Source: Mycobacterium sp. IS-1742 (GTDB lineage Bacteria; Actinomycetota; Actinomycetes; Mycobacteriales; Mycobacteriaceae). From it: a stretch of DNA of 64,000 bases. Position 1 is the stretch's first letter; each line of letters opens with the position of its first letter. The stretch spans positions 1 through 64,000 of the forward strand of contig NZ_LQIV01000013.1 of assembly GCF_001500125.1 (NCBI RefSeq), in the 5' to 3' direction. The notes under the pieces were generated by a model. It was not told where the DNA came from, made no database searches, and saw only the letters and a program-made list of their open reading frames with translations. The position numbers and the translations under genes were made by a program. This document shows, piece by piece, positions 8,793 through 17,420 of this stretch.

Positions 8793-9544
8793 GCGGTGAA
8801 CCCGCCGTCGACGTTCCAGTTGGCGCCGGTGATGTAGCCGGTGTCCGGGCCGGCCAGGTAGCTCACCACCCCCGCCACGTCGGCGGTGTGCCCGTAATGC
8901 CCGACGGCGATGAATTGCTTTGCGGCGTCGGCGAACTCGCCTTCGGCGGGATTCATGTCCGTCGCGATCGGCCCGGGCTGGACGTTGTTGATCGTGATGC
9001 CGCGCGGCCCCAGTTCGCGGGCCAGGCCGCGGGTCAGGCCGGCCACCGCGGCCTTCGTCATCGAGTACACCGACAGCCCGGGTGACGGCACACGGTCGGC
9101 GTTGATGCTGCCGATGTTGATGATGCGCCCGCCGTCGCCGAGGTGGGGCACCGCGCACTGGATCGCCACGAACACTCCGCGCACGTTGACCGCCACCAAC
9201 TGGTCGAACTGCTCGAGCGGAAACGACTCGACGGCGCCTGCCCTTGCCACGCCGGCGTTGTTGACGAGGATGTCCAGGCCGCCGAGGCGGGTGACGGTCT
9301 CGTCGACGGCCGAGGCGATCTGCCCGGCGTCGGAACTGTCCGCGCGGATCGGCAGCACCCGGCCGCCGCCGCGGGACACGTCGACCACGACCTGGTCCGC
9401 ATCGGTCGCCGACGACCCGTACGTGAACGCGACGGCTGCGCCGTCGAAGGCCAGTCGCCGCACGATCTCCGCGCCGATGCCGCGCGATCCGCCGGTCACC
9501 AGCGCCCGCCGCCCGGCCAGGCGCCCTTGGGTCCCCATGGTCAT
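8789..9544 (-). CDS. SDR-family oxidoreductase (3-oxoacyl-ACP reductase-like)
   Basis: A classical SDR of about 251 residues: TGGSRGIG cofactor loop near residue 17, NNAGVA motif, catalytic Ser in NIGSINAD, YSMTKAAVAG as Tyr-Lys, and a conserved C-terminal GANWNVDGGFTA typical of FabG-like and cyclic-alcohol dehydrogenases. The ATG at 9544 is chosen because TACATT (read on the minus strand, 9552-9557) lies 7 nt before it, the spacing of a leaderless start; a further ATG lies two codons on. Substrate unknown. Confidence 0.88.
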   Translation of the reverse strand: MTMGTQGRLAGRRALVTGGSRGIGAEIVRRLAFDGAAVAFTYGSSATDADQVVVDVSRGGGRVLPIRADSSDAGQIASAVDETVTRLGGLDILVNNAGVARAGAVESFPLEQFDQLVAVNVRGVFVAIQCAVPHLGDGGRIINIGSINADRVPSPGLSVYSMTKAAVAGLTRGLARELGPRGITINNVQPGPIATDMNPAEGEFADAAKQFIAVGHYGHTADVAGVVSYLAGPDTGYITGANWNVDGGFTA

Positions 9545-9625
9545 GAACGGCAATGTAGACCGCGGGACGCCCGTGCCGGGCCGCTTCGCCCCCTATGGTG
9601 AACGCAGGGCGAAGGAAGGCAGCAG

Positions 9626-10699
9626 ATGGCCAAACGGATCGTCGTGTGGGGCACCGGGTTCGTCGGCACGATGGTGATCGCCGAAATCGACAGGCACCCG
9701 CTGTTCGAACTCGTCGGCGTCGGGGTGAGCAACCCGGACAAGGTCGGCCGCGACGCGGGGGAGATCTGCGGGCTCGGCCACCGGCTCGGCGTGACCGCCA
9801 CCGACGACGTCGACGCGCTGATCGCCCTGCGGCCCGACGCCCTGGTGCACTTCGGGCCCACCGCCGCGCACGCCGACGCCAACATCGCGCTGATCACCCG
9901 CTTCCTGCGCGCAGGCATCGACGTCTGCTCGACGGCGATGACGCCGTGGGTATGGCCGACCATGCACCTCAACCCACCCGACTGGATCGTGCCGGTGACC
10001 GAGGCGTGCGAACTCGGCGAATCGTCGTGTTTCACCACCGGCATCGACCCCGGGTTCGCCAACGACCTCTTCCCGATGACGCTGATGGGTGTGTGCTCCG
10101 AGGTCAAGCGTGTCCGCGCCGCCGAGCTACTGGACTACACCCACTACACCGGCGATTACGAGAACGAGATGGGCATCGGCAGACCGCCGGAGCACCGGGC
10201 GCTGCTGGAAACTTCGGACATCCTCGTGTTCGCCTGGGGTGCAACAGTTCCCATGATCGCCCATGCGGCGGGCATCATGCTCGACGAGATCACCACCACC
10301 TACGACAAGTGGGTGACCCCGACCGACCGCGCGAGCGCCAAGGGCGTGATCGAGGCGGGCAACGTCGCCGCGGTCCGCTTCACCATCAACGGGATCTACC
10401 GCGGTGAGACCCGCATCCAGCTCGAACACGTCAACCGCATCGGCGCCGACGCCGCACCCGACTGGCCCTCGGGAACCCAGGACGACGTCTACCGCGTCGA
10501 GATCGACGGCACGCCCAGCATCGTGCAGGAGACCGCGTTCCGGTTCACCGACGGCTCCGGACGCGACGCCGCCGCCGCGGGCTGCCTGGCCACGGGCATG
10601 CGGGCGCTCAACGCGGTGCCCGCGGTCAACGACCTGCGGCCGGGGTGGGTCACGGCACTGGATTTACCGCTGATCGCCGGAGCGGGCACAATTCGCTGA
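9626..10699 (+). CDS. NAD(P)-dependent amine dehydrogenase / dihydrodipicolinate reductase-like protein
   Basis: A 357-residue protein with an N-terminal Rossmann fold (VVWGTGFVGTMVIAE) and the overall layout of the 2,4-diaminopentanoate dehydrogenase/DapB-like family, which in mycobacteria is a large group of uncharacterised proteins. A strong GAAGGAAGG ribosome site precedes the ATG. It ends one base before the Hsp70-like gene begins, so the two are likely co-transcribed, though nothing links their functions directly. The reaction is inferred from family only. Confidence 0.8.
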   Translation: MAKRIVVWGTGFVGTMVIAEIDRHPLFELVGVGVSNPDKVGRDAGEICGLGHRLGVTATDDVDALIALRPDALVHFGPTAAHADANIALITRFLRAGIDVCSTAMTPWVWPTMHLNPPDWIVPVTEACELGESSCFTTGIDPGFANDLFPMTLMGVCSEVKRVRAAELLDYTHYTGDYENEMGIGRPPEHRALLETSDILVFAWGATVPMIAHAAGIMLDEITTTYDKWVTPTDRASAKGVIEAGNVAAVRFTINGIYRGETRIQLEHVNRIGADAAPDWPSGTQDDVYRVEIDGTPSIVQETAFRFTDGSGRDAAAAGCLATGMRALNAVPAVNDLRPGWVTALDLPLIAGAGTIR

Positions 10700-10700
10700 C

Positions 10701-12410
10701 ATGACGGATGGGACCGGGCTGTCGATCGGCGCGACAGCACTGACCGCGGTGGTCGTGGACCGCGCGGCCGTGCGGCGCTCGCCTGTGCTGACGCTGTACC
10801 CGCACCGGCCGCCCGAAGTCGGCGTGCCGAGCGAGAACCCCCGCCTCGACGAGCGCGGACTGGTCATCACCGGCTTCGTCGACCGCGTCGGCGACCCGGT
10901 CGGCATCCTCGCCGCCGACGGCACCAGCCACCGCGGCGAGAAGCTGACGGCCGATGCGCTGCGGGCCCTGTTCCACGCGCTGCCCCGCGGCCGCGAACCC
11001 GGGGCGCCCGTCGCGGTGACCCACCCGGCTCACTGGCACGGCGGGTCGGTCGACGCGCTGCGCGCCGCCCTGGCCGAGGTCGCCGAATTCGGCCCGGCCA
11101 CCCCCGTGCTCCCCGACGCGGAGGCCACGCTGACCGCCCTGCAGGCCGAGCCGGGACTGCCCACCCGCGGACTGATCGCCCTGTGCGACTTCGGCGGCTC
11201 CGGGACCAGCCTCACCATCGTCGACGCGGCCGACGGGTATCGACCCGTCGCGCCGACCGTCCGTCACCTCGACCTGTCCGGCGACCTGATCGACCAGGCA
11301 CTGCTGACGCACGTCCTCGACGGCGGGCCGGGGTCGGCGGATCTGACCGGAACCTCGGCCATCGGTTCGCTCACCAGGCTGCGCGGCCAGTGCCGCGGCG
11401 CCAAGGAGCGCCTGTCGACCGACACGGTGACCGCGCTGAGCGCCGACCTGCCGGGGGGCGCCGGCGAGGTGCGGATCACCCGCACCGAACTCGACGACGC
11501 GGTGCGCGGGCCGCTCGCCGGCTTCGTCGAGGTCGTGCGCAACACCCTCGAGCGAACCGGCGCACGGCCCGCGGACCTGGCCGCGGTCGCCACTGCCGGC
11601 GGCGGTGCGCGGATACCGATCGTCACGACGGCGCTGTCGGAGAACTTCCGTGTCCCGGTGATCACCACCCCGCGACCCGAACTGTCGGCGGCGATCGGTG
11701 CGGGGCTGACCGCGGTGCGCGGTCCCGACGACCGCACCGCACTCGCCGCGGCCGCACCGGCAACCGCCGCCGCCCCGGTCATCGGCGACAACCCCGACTC
11801 GACCACGTTCGGGGCGCTGGCGTGGTCGGACGCCGACGACATCCCCGACATCGCGCCCACCGCCTACGAATCCGATCCGGCCGCAGACCCGGGTGACGTG
11901 CGGCCGCGGTTGTTGTTCGGCGCCCCCGAGTCCGCCGCCGACGACCGGCCCGCCGCGGTGCCGTGGTACCGGCGACCTGCGGTGGCGCTGGCGATCGGGG
12001 CGGCCGCAGTGCTCGCGGCGCTCGCGGCGGCGGTCTACCTGGTCAACCGTGACGACGGCGAGACCCCCGCGACGACGAACACCACCACCACCACTGTGAC
12101 GACGGAGGCGCCCGCCCCGGCGCCGGCGGCGCCACCACCCGCCGACAGCCCGGCGCCGCAGGCACCCGCACCCGGCACCGTCGTGCAGGAGGCGCCGCCT
12201 CCGGCGGGGACCGAGGCGCCACCGCCCCCGCCCGCCGAGGCGCCACCACCACCGCCGGAGGAACCACCGCCGCCGCCACCGCCGCCGGCCACGACGGAAC
12301 CGCCGGCGCCGCCACCGACGACGCAGCCGCCGCCGGTGATCCCGACGTTGCCGTACACGACGATCCCTGGGCTGCCGTTCGTCCCCGCCCCACCCGGGTT
12401 CGGCGGTTAG
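10701..12410 (+). CDS. Membrane-anchored Hsp70-like protein with proline-rich exterior tail
   Basis: 569 residues in three parts. Residues 1 to about 350 form a degenerate Hsp70/actin-fold ATPase: LCDFGGSGTSL phosphate-2-like loop and ATAGGGARIP adenosine motif, but no canonical phosphate-1 DLGTT. A single membrane helix (AVALAIGAAAVLAALAAAVYLV, around residues 425-446) follows, then a tail of more than 100 residues rich in Pro, Ala and Thr. The ATPase half should be cytoplasmic and the tail outside. It matches M. tuberculosis Rv2264c in type and position (from memory). Its role is unknown; a sensor or envelope-linked chaperone is a guess. Confidence 0.8.
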   Translation: MTDGTGLSIGATALTAVVVDRAAVRRSPVLTLYPHRPPEVGVPSENPRLDERGLVITGFVDRVGDPVGILAADGTSHRGEKLTADALRALFHALPRGREPGAPVAVTHPAHWHGGSVDALRAALAEVAEFGPATPVLPDAEATLTALQAEPGLPTRGLIALCDFGGSGTSLTIVDAADGYRPVAPTVRHLDLSGDLIDQALLTHVLDGGPGSADLTGTSAIGSLTRLRGQCRGAKERLSTDTVTALSADLPGGAGEVRITRTELDDAVRGPLAGFVEVVRNTLERTGARPADLAAVATAGGGARIPIVTTALSENFRVPVITTPRPELSAAIGAGLTAVRGPDDRTALAAAAPATAAAPVIGDNPDSTTFGALAWSDADDIPDIAPTAYESDPAADPGDVRPRLLFGAPESAADDRPAAVPWYRRPAVALAIGAAAVLAALAAAVYLVNRDDGETPATTNTTTTTVTTEAPAPAPAAPPPADSPAPQAPAPGTVVQEAPPPAGTEAPPPPPAEAPPPPPEEPPPPPPPPATTEPPAPPPTTQPPPVIPTLPYTTIPGLPFVPAPPGFGG

Positions 12411-12724
12411 CCGGGGCGGCGCACGCCGGTCACGGCCGAGCGCGGCAGCCTCCCGGCCCGGGAGTGGCCGGTCATCCGGTCGCCGTCGACGAGCACGTCG
12501 AAGTCGAGGTACAGCCGCATCGGTGTGGTCACCGACTGGCGCCACCGCACCCGCTGACCGTCCGGTTCGTCGATCACGGTGATGCCGTGCAGGGAGACCG
12601 TCTCCTCCTTCGACGTCGCACTGCCGCGCAGCGAATCCCCGTCGGCGACGAATTCGTATGTGGTGGAGAGGGATCCGATCGGGGTCTTGATGCGCACATC
12701 CCACCGCCCGGCGAGGCCCGTCAC
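12407..12724 (-). CDS. Small hypothetical beta-rich protein (105 aa)
   Basis: The start GTG at 12724 overlaps the stop of the DJ-1/PfpI gene by 4 bp (GTGA), giving a 105-residue protein starting MTGLAGRWDVRIKTPIG. The sequence alternates polar and hydrophobic residues in strands (STTYEFVADGD, SLHGITVIDEPDG, LYLDFDVLVDGDRM), which suggests a small lipocalin-like or SRPBCC-like barrel. No family was identified. Coupling to the DJ-1 gene suggests a joint role. Its stop overlaps that of the convergent Hsp70-like gene. Confidence 0.65.
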   Translation of the reverse strand: MTGLAGRWDVRIKTPIGSLSTTYEFVADGDSLRGSATSKEETVSLHGITVIDEPDGQRVRWRQSVTTPMRLYLDFDVLVDGDRMTGHSRAGRLPRSAVTGVRRPG

Positions 12725-13377
12725 ACCGTCACCGGCACCTGGCCGCGGTTGCTCCACACGGTGCCCCGGCGCTCGTAGGCGAACAGCGTCTCGACCGCGG
12801 CCGCGATCTGCGGGCCGTAGGTGCGGTCGAGCAGGTGCAGCGCCAGGTCCAGCCCCGAGGTCACGCCCGCGGCGGTGACCAGGTCGCCGTCGTCGACCAC
12901 CCGCGCCGGCACGGCGTGGGCCCCCGTCGCGTCGAGCAGGTCCATCCCCAGGTGGTGCGTGACGGCGAACCTGCCCTCGAGCAGACCGGCCATCGCCAGG
13001 GCGAGCGAGCCGCCGCACACCGTGGCCACGGTGACCTCCGGATCGGCCATGGCCCGGCGGATGAGCGGGATCGCGACCGTCTCGGCGAAGCGGGCCAACA
13101 GTACCGGGATCGTCTCGACGCCCTCGTCGGGGTCGCCCTCGATCGGTCCCGCCGCACCGGGGACGATCACGAAACCCGGCCGGTGGGGGTCGAGGCCGCG
13201 CGCCGCCTGCAGCACCAGCCCCCGGCTGCCGCTGGTCACCGGGCGGGGTCCCTCCGCGGAGACGAGTTCCACGCGCAGGTCACCCCCGACGGCGTCGCTG
13301 CCGGCGACGAGGACTTCGAAGGGCGCGATGATGTCGAGCGGGTCGAACCCGTCGAACAGCACGATCTGGGCATCCAT
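12721..13377 (-). CDS. DJ-1/PfpI family protein
   Basis: A 218-residue stand-alone DJ-1/PfpI (class I amidotransferase-like) domain: MDAQIVLFDGFDPLDIIAPFEVL at the start, the nucleophile elbow with Cys in ATVCGGSLALAMAGLL near residue 118, and HHLGMDLL after it. Proteins of this group include isonitrile hydratases and ThiJ-like enzymes. It is divergent from a GlxA-type regulator that carries the same kind of domain, a common arrangement in which the regulator controls its enzyme-only relative (inference). The start at 13377 is the only one that keeps the intact N-terminus. Confidence 0.85.
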   Translation of the reverse strand: MDAQIVLFDGFDPLDIIAPFEVLVAGSDAVGGDLRVELVSAEGPRPVTSGSRGLVLQAARGLDPHRPGFVIVPGAAGPIEGDPDEGVETIPVLLARFAETVAIPLIRRAMADPEVTVATVCGGSLALAMAGLLEGRFAVTHHLGMDLLDATGAHAVPARVVDDGDLVTAAGVTSGLDLALHLLDRTYGPQIAAAVETLFAYERRGTVWSNRGQVPVTV

Positions 13378-13469
13378 GCCGATCAGCGTGCCCGCCGTGC
13401 CGCGCCCTCGACAGTGTCCAGATCGCCATACTGCGCCGACATCTTGCCACGTGCCTGCTATCGTGCCGC

Positions 13470-14432
13470 ATGCACACCGTCGCGGTCCTGGCAGTTCCGG
13501 ACACCATCGCGTTCGATCTGGCCACCGCCGTCGAGGTGTTCGGCCGGGCCCGAACGGCCGATGGCGGACGGGGTTACGACGTGCGGGTGTGCGCCACCGC
13601 GCCACAGGTCGACGCGGGGCCGCTGCGCATCGGCGCGGACCACGGCATCGACGCCCTGGCCGGCGCCGACACGATCGTGGTGCCCGGCTGCAACGACCTC
13701 GGTGTCGAAGCCCCCGCCGCGGTGCTGGAGGCGCTGCAGGCGGCGCACTCCGCGGGCACGCGGATCGCGTCGATCTGCACGGGCGCCTTCACGGTGGCCG
13801 CGGCCGGTCTGCTCGACGGCAGGCGAGCCACCACCCACTGGCTGGCCGCCGACGCCTTCCGGGCCGCATTCCCCGCCGTGGATCTCGACCCGGACGTGCT
13901 CTACGTCGACGAGGGGCAGGTGCTCACGTCGGCCGGCGCCTCGGCCGGTCTGGACCTGTGCCTGCACATGGTGTCGCGCGACCACGGCGCCGCGGTGGCC
14001 GCGGACTCCGCCCGCATGGCGGTCGCACCCCTGCACCGCAGCGGCGGTCAGGCACAGTTCATCCTGCGCAACCGGGCGGCGCGCGGATCGCTCGCCGAGC
14101 GCGCCGGACTCGACGGCGTGCTGGCCTGGCTCGAGGAGCACGCCCACCGGGACCTCACGCTCGCCGACATCGCGCAGTACGCGTCGATGAGCGTGCGCAC
14201 CCTCAACCGACGCTTCCAGGCGGAGACCGGGCAGACCCCGATGCAGTGGGTGACCGGGGTGCGGGTCCGGCACGCCCAGCAGCTTCTGGAGACCACCGAT
14301 CACGGTGTCGAACGCATCGGGCGCCAGGTCGGGTTCACCTCACCGGCGAACTTCCGCGAACAATTCCGCCGGCTCACCGGCGTCGCACCGACGAGCTATC
14401 GCAACACGTTCCGGGACAGCGTCGCCGGTTGA
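13470..14432 (+). CDS. GlxA-family AraC-type regulator with DJ-1/PfpI sensor domain
   Basis: A 320-residue transcription factor: residues 1 to about 190 form a DJ-1/PfpI domain (TVAVLAVPDTIAFDLATAVEVF; elbow SICTGAFTVAAAGLL), and residues 215-315 an AraC-type double helix-turn-helix (LTLADIAQYASMSVRTLNRRF and IGRQVGFTSPANFREQFRR). TATCGT at 13459-13464 lies 5 nt before the ATG, so the transcript is probably leaderless. The 92-bp divergent gap to the DJ-1 gene includes GACAGTGTC (13410-13418), a 9-bp palindrome that could be its operator. Confidence 0.88.
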   Translation: MHTVAVLAVPDTIAFDLATAVEVFGRARTADGGRGYDVRVCATAPQVDAGPLRIGADHGIDALAGADTIVVPGCNDLGVEAPAAVLEALQAAHSAGTRIASICTGAFTVAAAGLLDGRRATTHWLAADAFRAAFPAVDLDPDVLYVDEGQVLTSAGASAGLDLCLHMVSRDHGAAVAADSARMAVAPLHRSGGQAQFILRNRAARGSLAERAGLDGVLAWLEEHAHRDLTLADIAQYASMSVRTLNRRFQAETGQTPMQWVTGVRVRHAQQLLETTDHGVERIGRQVGFTSPANFREQFRRLTGVAPTSYRNTFRDSVAG

Positions 14433-14433
14433 G

Positions 14434-15522
14434 TCAGCGGGACTTCGGCCGCTTGTGCAGCACCAGGTGCGCCAGCGGGATCTGCGTCTGCTCCGGGGCG
14501 GCGGCCAGCCGGGTGGCGATGCCGGCCTCGAGCCGGTCGAGGAACTGCGCCGCACGCGGATCGTCGCGTCCGCCGTCGAGTGCGCCGACCATGGTGGGGA
14601 ACACCGACGCCCGCGCGAACTGCCCCCAGTTGGCGCCGAACGCGTTCGCGTCCTTGTCCTTTCGATACTGGGCGAAGAATCTGTCCTCACCGTCGAAGAT
14701 GTCGAGGTGTTCGATCTCGAGGCGCTCGAAGCGGCCGGACGGGGCGAACGGCGCCATGAAGTCCGCGGCGCGCCTGCTCACGGTCGGGATCGTCATGCGC
14801 CGCAGTTCGTCCTCACGGACCAACCCCGTCCCGGCCAGTTCACTGAGCGCATCGCTCAACGCCGCCAGCAGCGGCCGGTACCCGTATTCGCCGTCCTCGC
14901 CGATGCCCATGGTCATCACCACCATGCGCCCGCCCGGACACAGTTCGCGGCCCCGGAACGCGATGAACTCGTGCCAATCGTGGGCGGCCTGACGCGCGTA
15001 CGCGGTGCGCAGCGACTCCTCGGCGGAGTGGGCGACCTGCAGGTGGTCCGGCACCGGGCCGGGCACCCGGCTCAACCACTGGATGGCATACGAACTCCAG
15101 CCCAGCGTCACGCTGTTGGACGGCAGTATCTGCGAGTAGAACGACCGGCCGACCGCCGACGCGAACGACGCGGCATCCTTGCGCAGATACGAGTCGGGGT
15201 CGTCGGTCAACGTCCGGAACATCGCGGTGAAGTCGTTGTCGGGTACGTCGGTGTGCGCCACCAGCACCGAATGCTCGCGCGTGGTCCTGGTGCGCAGGAC
15301 CGCGATCGCCGCGCAGATCGGCAACAGGGAGTTGTGCCCCGTCGCGGCACCGTAGTCCGCGATCGCGATGGGCTGCGGCGGTGCGGGCAGGGGCACCACC
15401 CTGGCGGCCTGTTCGAACAGGGCGATCGCCGGGCGCAGGCCGGCCGCCTGCAGCCGCGACCCGGCGGTGTAATAGGCGCTGTCCATCGGTTGCGGACGGA
15501 CCACGACGCTGGACTCGGGCAC
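14434..15522 (-). CDS. SAM-dependent carboxyl methyltransferase family protein
   Basis: A 362-residue protein of the SABATH (salicylate/jasmonate carboxyl methyltransferase-like) family. Signs are the SAM-binding IADYGAATGHNSLLP near residue 57, the substrate-pocket SNSVTLGWSSYAIQWLS, and FIAFRGRELCPGGRMVVM. These enzymes methylate small carboxylic acids, and the bacterial members are poorly characterised. The GTG at 15522 is preferred because GAAGGAAG lies 7 nt before it; the ATG at 15486 has no ribosome site. It follows the metallohydrolase gene by 82 bp on the same strand. Confidence 0.8.
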   Translation of the reverse strand: MPESSVVVRPQPMDSAYYTAGSRLQAAGLRPAIALFEQAARVVPLPAPPQPIAIADYGAATGHNSLLPICAAIAVLRTRTTREHSVLVAHTDVPDNDFTAMFRTLTDDPDSYLRKDAASFASAVGRSFYSQILPSNSVTLGWSSYAIQWLSRVPGPVPDHLQVAHSAEESLRTAYARQAAHDWHEFIAFRGRELCPGGRMVVMTMGIGEDGEYGYRPLLAALSDALSELAGTGLVREDELRRMTIPTVSRRAADFMAPFAPSGRFERLEIEHLDIFDGEDRFFAQYRKDKDANAFGANWGQFARASVFPTMVGALDGGRDDPRAAQFLDRLEAGIATRLAAAPEQTQIPLAHLVLHKRPKSR

Positions 15523-15604
15523 GAGCGGACTTCCTTCGAACGCGGACGACACCGTCGACGGTAGTCGCCGCGCGTCGGGTTCGGTGGCCAAGTGGCCAGG
15601 CGTC

Positions 15605-16234
15605 CTAGTGGCCGCGCGCCACCCAGTCGTCGTAGTGGACGATCTCGTCGCCGATGGTGGTGGTGTCGCCGTGGCCGGTGTAGACGACGGTGTCGCCGGG
15701 CAGGGGGCCCAGGCGCCCGGAGATCGACTCCAGGATGGTGGGGAAGTCGGAGAACGAGCGGCCGGTGGCGCCGGGCCCGCCCTGGAACAGGGTGTCGCCG
15801 GAGAAGACCGCACCGAGGTCGGGGGCATACCAGCACACCGAGCCCGGGGAGTGGCCGGGAGTGTGCAGCGCGCGCACCTCGATCCCGCCGGCGCGCAGCG
15901 TGGCGCCGTCCTCCACCGAGCGGAACGTCTGCTCGGCGTGGGTCATCTGCCAGAGCATCTCGTCGGCCGGGTGCAGCAGCACCGGCGCGTCGAGCGCCTC
16001 GCCGAGTTCGGGTGCGACGGTGATGTGGTCGTTGTGTCCGTGGGTGCAGATCACCGCGACGACGTTGCGGCCGCCGACGGCCATCACGATCGGGGCGGCG
16101 TCGTGGGCGGCGTCGAAGACGATGACGTCGTTCTCGTCGCCGACGATCCAGATGTTGTTGTCGACCTCCCAGGACCCGCCGTCGAGTTCGAAGGTGCCGT
16201 GGGTGACCACCCGGGCGATGTTGTCGGCGGTCAC
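15605..16234 (-). CDS. Metallo-beta-lactamase-fold hydrolase, mscR partner
   Basis: A 209-residue MBL-fold protein with the metal motif THGHNDH, a later HTPGHS and the FSGDTLF Asp; all ligands are present. The GTG at 16234 overlaps the mscR stop (GTGA), so it is coupled to the S-hydroxymethyl-mycothiol dehydrogenase. M. tuberculosis has the same pair (Rv2259-Rv2260, from memory). By analogy with glyoxalase II and S-formylglutathione hydrolase it probably cleaves the S-formylmycothiol thioester made by MscR (inference from context). Confidence 0.85.
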   Translation of the reverse strand: MTADNIARVVTHGTFELDGGSWEVDNNIWIVGDENDVIVFDAAHDAAPIVMAVGGRNVVAVICTHGHNDHITVAPELGEALDAPVLLHPADEMLWQMTHAEQTFRSVEDGATLRAGGIEVRALHTPGHSPGSVCWYAPDLGAVFSGDTLFQGGPGATGRSFSDFPTILESISGRLGPLPGDTVVYTGHGDTTTIGDEIVHYDDWVARGH

Positions 16235-17319
16235 AGGATCACCACCGAGCGCAGCACCTGTCCGTGATGCATCTTGTCGAAGGCCGCCTCGATGTCGTCG
16301 AGGCCGATGCGTTCGGAGACGAATTTGTCCAGCGGCAGCCGGCCCTGCCGGTACAGGCTGATCAGGGTGGGGAAGTCGCGTTCGGGCAGACAATCGCCGT
16401 ACCAACTGGATTTCAGCGATCCGCCGCGGGAGAAGAAGTCCACCAGAGGCATCTCCAGCCGCATGTCCGGGGTCGGAACCCCCACCAGCACAACGGTTCC
16501 GGCCAGATCACGGGCGTAGAACGCCTGACGCCAGGTCTCGGGGCGGCCGACCGCGTCGATCACCACGTCGGTGCCGAACCCGTCGGTCAGCTCCTGGATG
16601 GCCTCCACCACGTCGGCGACGGTGCGGGCGTTGATCGTGTGGGTGGCGCCGAACTCGCGCGCCCACTGCAGTTTCTGGTCGTCGGTGTCCACGGCGATGA
16701 TCGTCTTGGCGCCCACCAGCGCCGCACCGGCGATCGCCGCGTCGCCCACCCCGCCGCAGCCGATCACCGCGACGGTGTCGTCGCGGGTCAGCGCGCCGGT
16801 GTTGATCGCCGCGCCGATCCCGGCCATCACTCCGCACCCCAACAACCCGGCCACCGCCGGATCGGCGGCCGAATCAACCTTGGTGCACTGCCCCTCGTGC
16901 ACCAGGGTCTTGTCGGCGAACGCCCCGATCCCCAACGCAGGGGTCAACTCGGTGCCGTCGGTCAGCGTCATCTTCTGCGCGGCGTTGTGGGTGTCGAAAC
17001 ACAGATGCGGCCGGCCCCGCTTGCACGCCCGGCACTGCCCACACACCGCCCGCCAGTTCAGGATCACGAAATCTCCCGGCACGACGTTGGTCACGCCGTC
17101 GCCGACCGATTCCACCGTGCCGGCCGCCTCGTGGCCCAACAGGAACGGGTACTCGTCGTTGATCCCGCCCTCGCGGTAGGTCAGATCGGTATGACACACC
17201 CCGCAGGCGATGACGTCGACCACCACCTCACCCGGACCCGGATCCGGAACGACGATGTCCACGACTTCCACGGGATTCTGTTTGGACCGGGAGATCACCC
17301 CGCGCACTGTCTGACTCAT
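16231..17319 (-). CDS. mscR: S-(hydroxymethyl)mycothiol dehydrogenase / S-nitrosomycothiol reductase
   Basis: A 362-residue class III zinc alcohol dehydrogenase: catalytic zinc ligands in ACGVCHTD and LLGHEAAG, four-Cys structural zinc lobe ([15 protein letters not shown]), and NAD site [13 protein letters not shown]. The actinobacterial enzyme oxidises the mycothiol-formaldehyde adduct with NAD and also reduces S-nitrosomycothiol. Identity was judged from the whole length and the coupled MBL hydrolase. The upstream 101 bp are divergent from the LuxR gene and include that gene's candidate operator, so cross-regulation is possible. Confidence 0.93.
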   Translation of the reverse strand: MSQTVRGVISRSKQNPVEVVDIVVPDPGPGEVVVDVIACGVCHTDLTYREGGINDEYPFLLGHEAAGTVESVGDGVTNVVPGDFVILNWRAVCGQCRACKRGRPHLCFDTHNAAQKMTLTDGTELTPALGIGAFADKTLVHEGQCTKVDSAADPAVAGLLGCGVMAGIGAAINTGALTRDDTVAVIGCGGVGDAAIAGAALVGAKTIIAVDTDDQKLQWAREFGATHTINARTVADVVEAIQELTDGFGTDVVIDAVGRPETWRQAFYARDLAGTVVLVGVPTPDMRLEMPLVDFFSRGGSLKSSWYGDCLPERDFPTLISLYRQGRLPLDKFVSERIGLDDIEAAFDKMHHGQVLRSVVIL

Positions 17320-17376
17320 GCCTCACAACCTAGTGCCTCGGGGGTGGGAACGAATGTTGTCGGGCTCGGCCAAACG

Positions 17377-17397
17377 CATGGTTGAACCGGTGCGCCC
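17377..17397 (+). promoter_or_regulatory. Candidate operator CATGGTT-N9-CGCCC, copy 1
   Basis: CATGGTT at 17377-17383, then 9 bases, then CGCCC. The identical bipartite element with the same spacing recurs upstream of the neighbouring methyltransferase gene (19056). It lies 44 bases before the LuxR ATG and just upstream of a possible TACCGT -10 box. Only two copies are seen, so it is a hypothesis. Confidence 0.4.
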
Positions 17398-17420
17398 GCT
17401 CTACCGTTGAACCGAGCGAG

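Noticed and set aside
12821..14992. Long plus-strand open frame across the DJ-1, GlxA and methyltransferase genes
   Set aside because: It crosses three real genes in other frames and reads as low-complexity Arg/Pro/Ser sequence.
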